Assembly: GCF_000961095.1 (NCBI RefSeq)
Contig: NZ_CP011058.1
Location: 1,951,001 to 2,015,000 of the forward strand
Direction: 5' to 3'
DNA from: Paenibacillus beijingensis
GTDB taxonomy: Bacteria; Bacillota; Bacilli; Paenibacillales; Paenibacillaceae
DNA: 64,000 nt
Below are positions 17,870 to 26,951 of the stretch, in pieces. The position numbers and the translations under genes are program-made. The number at the start of each line of letters is the position of its first letter. Position 1 is the stretch's first letter. Under the pieces are notes generated by a model. It had not been told where the DNA came from. It did not search any database and saw only the letters and a program-made list of their open reading frames with translations.

Positions 17870-18316
17870 TTATATCCAGCTTTCGATATCTTCTTCATCA
17901 ATATCGTCTTCCGGAAGCGGCTTGCGCGATTCTTCCGGCGCCGCCGGCGGAGCCGTCTCTATCGCTGCTTCCGACCGGGCGACAGCCGGCTGAACGGCTT
18001 CTTCCGTCTCACCGGCAACCGTCCGGGCGGCCGCTTCCTCCTGTGCGGCAATCTGCAGTGCAGCTGCTGCCGCAGGCTGCGCGGCTGCCGCCGTCTCCAG
18101 CGGGGCCAGCACAGCGCCCGCCGCAAGCCCGCTCCGGTCGGCCGGAATCAACTGCTGCAGGTTGCGCACGCCGAACTGACGCACTTCATTTTCAATCAAA
18201 TACCGGATCGAGTCCATCAGATTGGACTGGCTGTTAATCCAGTCCATCACCTCAGGCGCTTCATTCTTCTTCGTCTTCAGGCTGATGTTCTCGCCCGGCT
18301 GCTTGTTTCGTTTCAT
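17870..18316 (-). CDS. ParR-like adaptor with Ala-rich tail
   Basis: 148 residues. The N-terminal 60 or so (ISLKTKKNEAPEVMDWINSQ... and SIRYLIENEVRQFG) look like a ribbon-helix-helix DNA-binding fold of the ParR kind. Residues 65-130 are Ala/Glu/Pro-rich and probably disordered, and the C-terminus is acidic (DDIDEEDIESWI). In actin-type segregation systems the ParR C-terminus binds the ParM filament. It lies 55 bases downstream of the ParM gene on the same strand. The function is inferred mainly from position and the RHH-like head. Confidence 0.6.
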   Translation of the reverse strand: MKRNKQPGENISLKTKKNEAPEVMDWINSQSNLMDSIRYLIENEVRQFGVRNLQQLIPADRSGLAAGAVLAPLETAAAAQPAAAAALQIAAQEEAAARTVAGETEEAVQPAVARSEAAIETAPPAAPEESRKPLPEDDIDEEDIESWI

Positions 18317-18371
18317 TTCGTTTCACCCCGATCGGACGGCGCGAGGGCGCCGTTATTTCGGCCGCCCGTCC

Positions 18372-19568
18372 TTACACGGCTTGCATGTTTTTGCTCTTCA
18401 GCTTTTCGAAAATTTTGCCGTGGACGAAAGCGTCCAGCCCTTCCGCATTCATCGTGACCGCATATTCGGCCGGAATGTACAGAAGCTTGATTTCGCGCTC
18501 GTCGCACAGCTCCTTCAGCATTGGGTAGAGCTGCGTGCGCATCAGAATACTGCCGCCGCCGTAGACGCAAATGATGTCGATTTCGTTGCGCGCCTTCGTC
18601 AGCTGCTTGCGGATGTTCTGCACGATATGCCGGGCTTGGCCCTCCAGCGGGCGGTTCAGCGTCTTAATGGCGCGTCCGTGGTATTTGTGGCCCGGGTTTT
18701 TGATGACGTCGCTGTAAAACTGGCGCGGGCTGTCCGGCAGATGGATGATCCGGTTAAAATCGTCCAGCGCTTCTTCGATCGCATAGCCTGCGCCGTGATG
18801 GCTGCCGTGCACGAACTGGCGCAGGAACTTGTTCCCTTCCGTGATCGGATATTCGGTCGATCCGTCGCCGATATCGGTATGCAGAATGCGCTTATCCTTG
18901 AAATAAGCGCCGGTAAAATCTTTTTCGAGCCCGTACGTTTCGACGAATTCGGCGAAAATATCCCCTTCGCGCCAATGCCCTTCGGAGTTTTTTTGCAGGG
19001 CGAACGTGACCGGCGTCGCTTCCGGGATGACTTTCACATATTCGAAGACGATGTTGACCGCAACGCGGGTTTTGTTCAGGTGAACCGTCACATGATGCGT
19101 GCCGGCCGTGAATTTGGACTCGAATTTGGCCGCCGACTCATCGGTATGCTGCGTCACCGGCAAGCACGTGGCCATATCCGCCCGAACTTCGACTTTCTCC
19201 GGAATTTGCTTGTTTTCCTCATACGACTTTTGCACCGCAACCGCCGCGATTTGCGCCAGCGTGTTGACGATCGGCAGGTCCAATTCACTCTTCTGATCGA
19301 TGCCGATCTGCATATTGTCCAGCAGCTCGCCGCTCACCAGCGCGAACTTGCCGATATAATACATACCCGGCTTCGCCGAGGGCGAATCGATCGTTACGAT
19401 CAGCTGCTCATGAAGGTTGCGGATGAAGCTCTCCGGAGACAAATCCTCGCTCCACGGCAGCTTGTCCACCTGGCAGTATACATTGGGCTGACGGATCAGC
19501 TTTCCATCCACGATGATATCGTGCTCGCTGTTTCCATTATCGTTCCCTATCAGAAAATGATACGACAT
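18372..19568 (-). CDS. ParM/StbA-family actin-like ATPase
   Basis: 398 residues from the ATG at 19568 (AGGGAGG nine bases upstream; an ATG at 19574 would be too close). Actin-fold motifs are present: phosphate-1 IGNDNGNSE near the start, phosphate-2 TDIGDGSTEYPI in the middle, and the adenosine motif VYGGGSILM near the C-terminus. ParM proteins polymerise on ATP to push plasmid copies apart. With the downstream ParR-like gene this looks like a complete type II partition operon in a chromosomal setting. Upstream DNA to 19930 shows no obvious iterons. Some Bacillales chromosomes carry such homologues, whose role is not settled. Confidence 0.82.
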   Translation of the reverse strand: MSYHFLIGNDNGNSEHDIIVDGKLIRQPNVYCQVDKLPWSEDLSPESFIRNLHEQLIVTIDSPSAKPGMYYIGKFALVSGELLDNMQIGIDQKSELDLPIVNTLAQIAAVAVQKSYEENKQIPEKVEVRADMATCLPVTQHTDESAAKFESKFTAGTHHVTVHLNKTRVAVNIVFEYVKVIPEATPVTFALQKNSEGHWREGDIFAEFVETYGLEKDFTGAYFKDKRILHTDIGDGSTEYPITEGNKFLRQFVHGSHHGAGYAIEEALDDFNRIIHLPDSPRQFYSDVIKNPGHKYHGRAIKTLNRPLEGQARHIVQNIRKQLTKARNEIDIICVYGGGSILMRTQLYPMLKELCDEREIKLLYIPAEYAVTMNAEGLDAFVHGKIFEKLKSKNMQAV

Positions 19569-19932
19569 AAACATGTTCCTCCCTTTTGGTTAACTTGGCA
19601 TCGGTTCATTCAGTAACACCAGGCAGCACCAACGGTTAAAATTGGTATTACTTCGGAATACTTCAAGCGGCAGACACAAAATGGCCAATCGGCTTCTCTG
19701 CTTCCCATGCTGCATTCGTTGGCGAAGACGGCCTTAACCGGGTCTAATATGTACTGCGGCCGCATCATGACGCTTATCGTAGGCGGGAAACGGATCGATT
19801 GACAATCGTGTTACTCTATATGATTTCGCGCGGTTCTCTCTATTTCCTGCCTCTGCCAAAGAAAATCTTCCCCATTTGGGCTGGAAAATGATCCCGTCTC
19901 CGGTTCGGAACATGTAGAAAGCATTGTTACGG
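19569..19932. other. intergenic region upstream of the ParM-like gene
   Basis: A centromere (parC) would be expected here if the ParM/ParR pair is a working partition system. I see only scattered short similarities (TAACACC, GCACCAA, GGTATTA) and no clear tandem iterons. Confidence 0.4.
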
Positions 19933-21129
19933 CTACGCCTTATTGTTGTTCAGCTTTGCGGCTTCTTTCGGTGCGCCTTGCACGGCAAGCACCCCGCTGG
20001 CCATAAAGACAAGCAGCGAAGCTCCCATACTAACCGCCGTCATCAGGCCAACGGCCGCGAACCCGTTAAACAACGCATACAAGAGGCCCGCCACCCAGGC
20101 TCCTGCGGTCGTCGCGCCGTACATGACGGAATTCGCGAGACTGGAAATCGTGCCCCGAACGGCCGGATTCAAGGAGATCAGCATCCCCATCATGAGCGGA
20201 AAGATCGTGCCGAGAACGGCAAAAATGATCAAGTAAACGGCTGCGACGGCCGCAAGCGCAGGAAGATGGGGCAGGACGAGAAAACATACGATCAGCAGCA
20301 GAATGGCACCGGCCATCGTATTGAAACGGTTGAATTTGTTGATTATTGCTGCGCTCCCAAAACTGCCGACCAAATTGCCGAGCCCCAAAAATACGATCAC
20401 GCCGCCCACTGCGCCGACCGAGATGCCGAACCGGTCTGTCAGCCACTTCCCGATAAACGTGAAAGCGGCAAAATTGCCGAACTGAAATAAAAAATAAGCG
20501 AGAAAAGCCCCGCGAGCGGTTCCGCTCTTTATTAACGGCACGTATCTTCCGAACAAGGAAGATGGCGCACCCGCGTCTTGGGCCGGTTTCAATTCGGGCA
20601 CGATAAAAGCGATCAGCAGCGCCAGCAAGAGCGAGCCGGCTCCAATCACAAAGAACGGATAGGACCAGTTCGTGACCGCCAGCCAGCTGCCGATCGGTAC
20701 GCCGAGCGCCTGCGAGACGGCAAGCCCGGCCGTTGTTATGCCGAACGCCTTCGCGATTTTATTCGGAGGAAACAGCGCCGGAATGGCGGCCCACACTTGG
20801 GGAGAAGCGAACGCCGCGCTGACGCCCGCCAAAAAGCGAAACAGAAACATCGTCCAAAAGCTGGTCGCAAAGCCGCACAATATGGTGGCGGCCGAAAAGC
20901 AGACCATGCCGGCGATCATCACTTTTTTTCGGTCCCATCCGTCGGAAAGCGGTCCGGCAATAAGCGCAAACAGGGCATAGCCGAGTGCGTATGCGCCCAT
21001 CATCCAGCCGGAAAGCTCCGTTGAAATGTGAAACTGCTTCTGCAGCGTTGGAATAAGCGGGGAAATCAAAAACGTGTCGGTGCCGACGACAAACATAATC
21101 AGAAAAAATAAAGCGAGCCTTTTATTCAT
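19933..21129 (-). CDS. MFS transporter, DHA1 type drug efflux
   Basis: 398 residues with 12 predicted membrane segments. The A-motif is GPLSDGWDRKKVM after TM2, and the proton-dependent DHA1 C-motif region (GVPIGSWLA) is in TM5. The ATG at 21129 is chosen because AGGAG lies 11 bases upstream; the GTG at 21141 overlaps that site. An ArsR repressor gene lies immediately upstream on the same strand with a palindrome between them, so expression is probably inducible. Substrate unknown. Confidence 0.88.
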   Translation of the reverse strand: MNKRLALFFLIMFVVGTDTFLISPLIPTLQKQFHISTELSGWMMGAYALGYALFALIAGPLSDGWDRKKVMIAGMVCFSAATILCGFATSFWTMFLFRFLAGVSAAFASPQVWAAIPALFPPNKIAKAFGITTAGLAVSQALGVPIGSWLAVTNWSYPFFVIGAGSLLLALLIAFIVPELKPAQDAGAPSSLFGRYVPLIKSGTARGAFLAYFLFQFGNFAAFTFIGKWLTDRFGISVGAVGGVIVFLGLGNLVGSFGSAAIINKFNRFNTMAGAILLLIVCFLVLPHLPALAAVAAVYLIIFAVLGTIFPLMMGMLISLNPAVRGTISSLANSVMYGATTAGAWVAGLLYALFNGFAAVGLMTAVSMGASLLVFMASGVLAVQGAPKEAAKLNNNKA

Positions 21130-21175
21130 TGCGTGTAACACTCCTCTTCTTAGATTTTAGTTTATAGTTTTGTAA

Positions 21176-21191
21176 TTCAATAACTATTGAA
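21176..21191. promoter_or_regulatory. palindrome between arsR-like and MFS genes
   Basis: TTCAATAACTATTGAA is a perfect 7+2+7 palindrome. It shares the AACTATTG core with a second dyad over the regulator start codon, as expected for operators of the adjacent ArsR protein. Confidence 0.55.
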
Positions 21192-21215
21192 CTAAAGATC
21201 AAAAAAATCCGGACT

Positions 21216-21506
21216 TCACAGCGTATCGAGAAATCCGGGCAAATATTGATGAAAGGTCTCTTTGTTAATGCTCATATATTTCGTTTGCGCTTCCTTGCGT
21301 ACATTGATTAACCGGGCCTCCCTTAATGTACGAAAATGATAGGAAGTGTTCGATTTCGAAGCTTCGCAAAGATGGCCTACTTCTCCGCAATTCATTTCCT
21401 TCGCATTGGAATGCAGCGTCCGGACGATTTCCAGTCGGGTCGGATCCGCCAGCGCTTTAAAAATTTTCACTCTTTGCTCCATATCGAGCACACTGTTAGT
21501 AGTCAT
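21216..21506 (-). CDS. ArsR family transcriptional repressor
   Basis: 96 residues with a single winged helix: ALADPTRLEIVRTL, a Cys-containing turn (MNCGEVGHLCEAS), the recognition helix SKSNTSYHFRTLREA and a basic wing. This is the ArsR/SmtB layout. The two Cys could bind metal, but the canonical ELCVCD box is absent, so the inducer may be organic. It lies 87 bases upstream of the MFS pump on the same strand and most likely represses it and itself. Confidence 0.87.
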   Translation of the reverse strand: MTTNSVLDMEQRVKIFKALADPTRLEIVRTLHSNAKEMNCGEVGHLCEASKSNTSYHFRTLREARLINVRKEAQTKYMSINKETFHQYLPGFLDTL

Positions 21507-21518
21507 ACAACTATTGTA
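21504..21518. promoter_or_regulatory. dyad over the ArsR-like start codon
   Basis: TACAA-CTA-TTGTA (21506-21518) overlaps the ATG at 21506 and repeats the AACTATTG core of the downstream palindrome. It is a likely autoregulatory operator. Confidence 0.45.
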
Positions 21519-21598
21519 CTATGAGTTCTCCGCAGCTGTAAACCGCCTGATGCCGGCTCGTTAGCAGCGGGATGTCCCGACGCTCCTTAAAGCTCTGA

Positions 21599-23050
21599 TC
21601 AGGATCCAAGCTCTTTGCAAATCGTTTCGCTCAGCAAACGCGCCCCCTGCATTACAATCGGCACGCCGCCGCCGGGATGAACCGACGCTCCTACCGCGTA
21701 CAGCCTTTCCACGCCAAGCGGCTTGACCTGCGGCCGGAATGCACCGATCTGCGTCAAAATAGGCGCGATGCCGAAGCTTCCTCCCAGGTACTGCCCTTGC
21801 CGCGCCGCATCGCGCGGCGTCCGCACCTTCTGCCACCGGATCGCCTGCTTCAGCCCGGGAAACAGGATGCGCTCGGCTTTGTCCAGCACCCGGCTGACGA
21901 CCGCTTCGCCCGCCATATCCCAGTCGATCTCCTCCGACGCCGGTACGGGCACCCGCACATACAGCACGCTTTTGCCTTCAGGCGCCGCTGCGCTGTCAAT
22001 CGCAGCCGGATTGAACACGTAAAATGTCGGATCAACGGATAAACGGCCCATCTGGAACAGATCCGCCATATGATAATCCATCGATTCGGGGAAAAAGAAC
22101 TGATGAGCGCCCACGCCTTCCCACCGCTTGTCCACCCCCAGGTAGATGAGCAGAGTGCCCGACGACGGACGGAACTTTTTCTTTTTGCGGCCGCGCCATC
22201 CTTGCAAAATACCGTCCAGCATCGGATAATCGCCGTTAAAGACGACTGCATCGCATAAAGCGGCTTCGCCTGCGACCGTAACCCCTTTGCAAACTCCCTT
22301 CTCCACATGAATGGCGGTGACGGGAGCGGAACATCGGATTGTAACGCCGCTGTCGCGGCACGCTTGTTCCAGCACATCGGCGAGGTGGCGGAACCCGCCT
22401 TTGATATACCAGATGCCGTGCCGGTGCTCGCTGTATGGAATGAGTCCGTACAGAGCGGGAGCTTTGCGGGGGGCGCCGCCAATATATAGAGACTGCAGCG
22501 AATAAGCGTCCTGCAGGCGGGGGTCGCGGAAATAAGAGGCTGTAAACGGTTTAAGTGCGCGGTAAGCGCGTGAACGAGCCAGAAAGGCCAAATTACGGAG
22601 CGTGAGGAAAGCTCTCTTCTTCACAAACGTGCGGGATAAAAAAGCTTCGTACCCGTAATCGAAAATCCGTTCCATATCGGCCATATACCGTCGGAAGTCC
22701 GATCCGCCGCCGCGATAGCACCTTTCGATCTCGGTCGCCTGCTTATCGGGATCCCGCCATTTGGTCCATTTGGTTCCGTCGGATTCGTATATGTCGTAGA
22801 GCGGATCGCATGGAAGCAGTTCCACCGCCTCGTCCGGAATGCCGGCCTGCCGCAAAATCTCCCGCAGCAGGTGCGGCAGCAGCACGATCGTCGGTCCTTG
22901 GTCAATGCTAAATTCCCCGTTGCTTTCACGGGCGATACAGCCGCCGACCTGAGATTCCTTCTCGTATAGGGTCACTTCATGCCCTTGCCTTCTCAGCAAA
23001 AGCGCCGTTACCAAACCGCCCACACCGGCACCAACGATTGTAATCTTCAT
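21599..23050 (-). CDS. CrtN/CrtI-type FAD-dependent desaturase
   Basis: 483 residues from the ATG at 23050, where the protein opens directly with the FAD motif MKITIVGAGVGGL. The C-terminal signature YAVGASVHPGGGVPIVMQGARL is the hallmark of phytoene/diapophytoene desaturases. Such enzymes introduce double bonds into isoprenoid chains, or are relatives acting on other lipids. No phytoene or squalene synthase lies nearby, so the substrate is open. An in-frame ATG upstream at 23119 sits beside a short tandem repeat and lacks a ribosome site. The chosen start also lacks a strong one. Confidence 0.8.
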   Translation of the reverse strand: MKITIVGAGVGGLVTALLLRRQGHEVTLYEKESQVGGCIARESNGEFSIDQGPTIVLLPHLLREILRQAGIPDEAVELLPCDPLYDIYESDGTKWTKWRDPDKQATEIERCYRGGGSDFRRYMADMERIFDYGYEAFLSRTFVKKRAFLTLRNLAFLARSRAYRALKPFTASYFRDPRLQDAYSLQSLYIGGAPRKAPALYGLIPYSEHRHGIWYIKGGFRHLADVLEQACRDSGVTIRCSAPVTAIHVEKGVCKGVTVAGEAALCDAVVFNGDYPMLDGILQGWRGRKKKKFRPSSGTLLIYLGVDKRWEGVGAHQFFFPESMDYHMADLFQMGRLSVDPTFYVFNPAAIDSAAAPEGKSVLYVRVPVPASEEIDWDMAGEAVVSRVLDKAERILFPGLKQAIRWQKVRTPRDAARQGQYLGGSFGIAPILTQIGAFRPQVKPLGVERLYAVGASVHPGGGVPIVMQGARLLSETICKELGS

Positions 23051-23122
23051 CGCTGCGCACCGTTCGGGCCGACTGCATTCGTATGCATGGCTTATCGTCC
23101 CCCGCTCTATGTATTCCATTTA

Positions 23123-23166
23123 CTGTTTCATCTGTTTCATCTGTTTCATCTATTTCAACTATTTCA
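23123..23166. repeat. 9-bp tandem repeat (TTTCATCTG-like, about five units)
   Basis: Five near-identical 9-bp units run upstream of the desaturase gene, the last two changed to TTTCAACTA-like. It may be a slippage-prone tract in the desaturase 5' region. Confidence 0.6.
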
Positions 23167-23237
23167 ACGCGCCGGTCTTACGTCCCTCTTTTTTAAAATA
23201 TTAAATTCATTCAATGACGATGATCAACCACATCCGG

Positions 23238-23265
23238 TTTGGATGAAAAGGGAGGTTTGTTATAC
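23238..23265 (+). promoter_or_regulatory. promoter of the SDR gene
   Basis: TTGGAT, a 16-bp spacer and TATACT, with TG one base before the -10 (an extended -10). The ATG of the SDR is about 60 bases further on. Confidence 0.5.
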
Positions 23266-23325
23266 TATATGGGGTGTATAAGCTATATAGAGAGAAGAAA
23301 TCATTGGATAAGGAGCGGTAAGTTT

Positions 23326-24045
23326 ATGACACTAAAAGGTAAATCAGCCATTATTACCGGCGCGGGAAAAGGAATCGGCAAAGCGGCCGCCATCGCGCTT
23401 GCGAAGGAAGGCGTCAATCTGGGGCTGCTGGCACGCAGCGAATCGGATCTGGCCGCGCTGCAGCAGGAGCTGCAAAGCAGCTACGGAATTAAAGCGTACT
23501 ATGCGACAGCGGATGTAGCGGATGCCGAGCAAGTGGGACAAGCGATCGCCTCGCTGACCGGGCAGCTTGGCGCTGTCGACATTTTGATCAATAATGCGGG
23601 CATCGCAACTTTCGGCACGCTGCTCGAAATGGACCCGGCCGAATGGGAGCGGATTGTCCGCGTCAACCTGATGGGTACATACTATGTGACGCGCGCAACG
23701 CTTCCTCACTTGCTGGAGCGCGGCGAAGGAAGCATTATTAACGTCTCCTCCACGGCAGGCGAGCGCGGCTTCGCGACCGGCTCCGCCTATAACGCGTCCA
23801 AATTCGGCGTGATGGGCCTGACCGAAGCGCTCATGCAGGAAGTGCGCAAGTCCAACATCCGCGTCACCGCGCTGACGCCAAGCACGACCGCAACCGATCT
23901 GGCCGTCAACGCCGGCCTCAAGATCGGGGACGAGGACCGCATGATGCAGCCGGAAGACGTCGCCGAGCTCATCGTATTCACCTTGAAGCTGCCGCAGCGC
24001 GTCCAGCTGAAAACGGCAGGCATTTGGACGACGAATCCGCAGTAA
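23326..24045 (+). CDS. short-chain dehydrogenase/reductase, FabG-like
   Basis: 239 residues of classical SDR type. The NADP(H) motif is TGAGKGIGKA near the N-terminus, NNAG is present (INNAGIATFG), and the catalytic Ser and Tyr-x3-Lys appear as NVSSTAGERGFATGSAYNASKFG. AAGGAG lies 10 bases before the ATG at 23326. It resembles the 3-ketoacyl-ACP reductase-like SDRs of Bacillales, but the true substrate is unknown. It is transcribed alone, with its own promoter and a terminator about 120 bases beyond the stop. Confidence 0.88.
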   Translation: MTLKGKSAIITGAGKGIGKAAAIALAKEGVNLGLLARSESDLAALQQELQSSYGIKAYYATADVADAEQVGQAIASLTGQLGAVDILINNAGIATFGTLLEMDPAEWERIVRVNLMGTYYVTRATLPHLLERGEGSIINVSSTAGERGFATGSAYNASKFGVMGLTEALMQEVRKSNIRVTALTPSTTATDLAVNAGLKIGDEDRMMQPEDVAELIVFTLKLPQRVQLKTAGIWTTNPQ

Positions 24046-24163
24046 GGAGCATGCGGCCGACCGCCGTCATGCAGCGCTGTACCGCAGCGTGAAGCGTTTG
24101 ATGGATAATCGAAAAAAGCGGGACATTTCGGACATCAAGTTGCCGGCCTGTCCAGCAAAAAAT

Positions 24164-24214
24164 AACAAGGATGTGCCGGAGGCCGCTGCTGCGGATGCGG
24201 CGCATCCTTGTTTT
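24164..24214. terminator. intrinsic terminator after the SDR gene
   Basis: AACAAGGATG and CATCCTTGTT form the base of a stem extended by further GC pairs. TTTT follows on the plus strand, and A-rich sequence precedes it. Confidence 0.65.
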
Positions 24215-24332
24215 ACGATTCACGCAAACGGTTCAGCCCCCGGGCTAATTCGCAGTTTCAGGCGACTTTACGGCACTATCCGATTTAAAAGCTCAGTCCG
24301 CAATGCGCTGAGATTTGACTGCGCACACCATC

Positions 24333-24407
24333 CAGCCGCTTCAGATCCAGTCGCTTCAGATTCAGTCGCTTTAGATTCAGTCGCTTTAGATTCAGTCGCT
24401 TCAGGTC
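24333..24407. repeat. 15-bp tandem repeat, five units
   Basis: Five 15-bp units of the form CAGTCGCTTCAGATT run head to tail with one to three changes each. They lie between the SDR and helicase genes in non-coding DNA. There are no spacers, so this is not a CRISPR array. Confidence 0.75.
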
Positions 24408-24488
24408 ATACCCTCCGCCGAAACCAGACCTCACAACACTAGGTAACACTTTATATTGTTTTATAATTCTTTGTCTTCAATCAAAGAG

Positions 24489-26882
24489 TTACCAAGTAAC
24501 ACCATCCGTGATTTTCCCTTCCACGACGCGAAAATCCCGCCATTCCTCCGGCAGCAGCTTCCGATATCGGGGCTGCAAATACCGGTCGTCGACGAGTACA
24601 AGCAGACCGGTATCGCGCTCCGAGCGGATGAGCCGTCCGCCCGCCTGCAGCACTTTGTTCATGCCGGGGTATACATACGCATATTCAAACCCGTTTCTTC
24701 CCGCGCGCTCTTCGTAGTCCTTGATCAGATCGCGTTCGGCATTTATTTGCGGCAGCCCCACTCCTACCACGACAACACCGTTCAATCGGTCGCCCACCAG
24801 ATCGATTCCTTCCGAGAACGCCCCGCCCATCACGGCAAATCCGATGACCGAGTCAGCCTTTTCCTCCGTTGCCCGGGCACAAGCGTCTCCCGCCTTGAAC
24901 GAAGCGAGAAACGCATCGCGCTCCTCCTCCGTCATATCGGCCCTCTGAACGAGGATGCTTCCATGCGCAGCATTCCCAGGCGATTCCTCCGTCAGCATCC
25001 GGAACGACTCCGCGATAATGTTCATATAGGCATACGAAGGAAAAAAGACGAGGTAATTGCCCTTCCGCCGCTCCGTTACCACGCGCAGCAGCCGCGTCAG
25101 CGATGCGCCAGTCCGTTCGCGGTCGCTGTATCGGGTGGATAAAGGGGCGACCCAAACGTGCAGCTGCTCCCGTCCATAAGGAGACGGCACCGTCAGCGAA
25201 CGGTCCTCCTCGGCGGCCCCGAGCGCGTCCATATAAAACGAGAGCGGCGCCAGCGTAGCGGAAAACAAAATGCGCGACCGGTAGCTTTTGGCGCTCTGCC
25301 GGATAAATTCGGACGGATCCAGACAGCGCAGCTTCACGGAAACCGCCTGTCCGGCAACCTCCGTCAACGTTACGTACCGCTCGTCGTACATCGCGCCGAC
25401 CGAGATGAAATGCTGCACCGCAAAATACGTCTCCAGCAGCAGCTCTTCGGCCACGCCTCCTCCGCGCGCCGCCAGCTCCCGCTCCGCTTCGGAGGCGAAA
25501 GCCTCCGCCAGCGCGAGCAGCTCAAGCGGCGCCTCGGACTCCGCCGAAACGCCGCCGGCGCTTTGTTTGCGCAGCGCGATAAAGCGGGCATTCACCGCCT
25601 TCGCCGCCGAGGCCAAAGCGGGATTGGCCGATTTGTACGCCCGCTGCAATTCGAGAAAAGCGGCTTTGTCCAGCCCCGCCGACACCATTTCCCTTGCCCG
25701 GTCGGGCAGGTTGTGAGCCTCATCGACGAGCAGAGCCGTCTTTTTCCGGTGCTCGTCCCGCATCCGTTTGAGCGAGACGCGCGGATCGAAGGCGTAATTA
25801 TAGTCGCCGACAACGGCGTCGGCAGCGTAAGCGGCATCAATCGAATATTCAAACGGGCATACCCGATGCTTGCGGGCGTAGCGTTCCACGACGTCGCGGG
25901 ACATTAACGTTTCATTCCCGAGCAAATCGAGCAGCGCTTCGTTGATCCGGTCGTAATATCCGTCCGCAAACTCGCAGTCCTCCTTGCGGCAGCTGACCGT
26001 TTCGCGGAAACAGATTTTTTCCTTGGCCGTAATCGTAACCGCATGCAGCTTCAGCCCGCGCGACGCCATCCGTCCGAGCGCATCCTCCGCAGCCGCCCGG
26101 GTCGTCGTGCGCGCAGTAGCATAAAAAATTCGCTCCAGCAGTCCGGCCCCGATCGCCTTGACGGCGGGGAACAGCGTCGACATCGTCTTGCCGATGCCGG
26201 TCGGCGCTTTGGCGAACAGCCCTTCTCCCCGTTCGATGGAACGGTAGACGGCGGCCGCCAGCTTTCGCTGCCCTTCGCGGTAGGCGTCGAACGGAAACGG
26301 CAGCTCGCGGATGCTCCGGTCCCTTTCCGCCTTATGCCGCAGCATCAACCGGGTGTACGGCGCATACCGCGCTAGCATGTCCGCAACGAGACATTCCAGT
26401 TCGCCGAACGCCATCTCCCTGCGAAACCGCTTCGCCTCTCCCGTGTTCACCTGTACATACGTCAGCTGAACGGTGATCATCAAGCCCGCATCGTTTAACT
26501 CGCAATGCCCCGGCGTGAGACGGGTCAACATATACATGTACGCGTAGCAGCATGCCTGCCCCCAATGAACGGGATACGTGTTCTCCTCGATTCGGCCGAG
26601 CTCAGATGCCGTCGACTTGATTTCGTCGATCACTGTCCGCCCATTTTCTGTGAGCAGACCGTCGCACCGTCCTTCAAGCGCAAACAGCAGATCACCGCCG
26701 AAAGGTATTTCCGCTTTGAGCAGGACCTCTTTTTCATCATGCTCGCCATAACTCTTCTGGATTTCCTGATGGGCTTTCGTACCCGCCGTAAGCGTGCCGG
26801 ACGTCCGGAATCCGGACTCGATGCTGCCGCTGCGGTACGCATATTCCGCAAGCGTTCGAACGGCGATCTGTATCGTTTCCAC
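24489..26882 (-). CDS. PD-(D/E)XK nuclease fused to an XPD/DinG-type helicase
   Basis: 797 residues. The N-terminal 140 or so carry a RecB/Cas4-like nuclease motif (EGRCDGLL...TVIDEIKS, with the EIK near residue 87). A superfamily 2 Rad3/XPD helicase follows: Walker A APTGIGKT near 229, four Cys spaced as in the XPD Fe-S cluster (about 290-340), DEAH near 388, and a C-terminal helicase domain containing GGAFSEGIDL and GGRLIRSERD. It should unwind DNA 5'-3' and may cut it. The start is GTG with AGGGGTG upstream. An SOS-like box lies about 70 bases before the start. It probably acts in DNA repair. Confidence 0.85.
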   Translation of the reverse strand: METIQIAVRTLAEYAYRSGSIESGFRTSGTLTAGTKAHQEIQKSYGEHDEKEVLLKAEIPFGGDLLFALEGRCDGLLTENGRTVIDEIKSTASELGRIEENTYPVHWGQACCYAYMYMLTRLTPGHCELNDAGLMITVQLTYVQVNTGEAKRFRREMAFGELECLVADMLARYAPYTRLMLRHKAERDRSIRELPFPFDAYREGQRKLAAAVYRSIERGEGLFAKAPTGIGKTMSTLFPAVKAIGAGLLERIFYATARTTTRAAAEDALGRMASRGLKLHAVTITAKEKICFRETVSCRKEDCEFADGYYDRINEALLDLLGNETLMSRDVVERYARKHRVCPFEYSIDAAYAADAVVGDYNYAFDPRVSLKRMRDEHRKKTALLVDEAHNLPDRAREMVSAGLDKAAFLELQRAYKSANPALASAAKAVNARFIALRKQSAGGVSAESEAPLELLALAEAFASEAERELAARGGGVAEELLLETYFAVQHFISVGAMYDERYVTLTEVAGQAVSVKLRCLDPSEFIRQSAKSYRSRILFSATLAPLSFYMDALGAAEEDRSLTVPSPYGREQLHVWVAPLSTRYSDRERTGASLTRLLRVVTERRKGNYLVFFPSYAYMNIIAESFRMLTEESPGNAAHGSILVQRADMTEEERDAFLASFKAGDACARATEEKADSVIGFAVMGGAFSEGIDLVGDRLNGVVVVGVGLPQINAERDLIKDYEERAGRNGFEYAYVYPGMNKVLQAGGRLIRSERDTGLLVLVDDRYLQPRYRKLLPEEWRDFRVVEGKITDGVTW

Positions 26883-26951
26883 GGCGCCGGCACCCCTTTC
26901 CTTTCTGTTCGGATCTGCTGCGGCCTTCCTCTTTTTGACGCAAGCCGTTAT

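Noticed and set aside
17644..17901. 85-codon minus-strand frame downstream of the ParR-like gene
   Set aside because: Overlaps the end of the ParR-like gene and a hairpin, with no recognisable features.
18222..19616. 464-codon plus-strand frame opposite the ParM-like gene
   Set aside because: The ParM-like motifs on the minus strand explain the region; codon bias of the real gene keeps the opposite frame open.
24333..24407. Possible CRISPR array
   Set aside because: Units are 15 bp, directly adjacent and without spacers.
24089..24442. 117-codon frame that would cover the 15-bp tandem repeat
   Set aside because: It crosses the SDR terminator hairpin, has no ribosome site and shows no family motif; the repeat length being a multiple of three is enough to keep it open.
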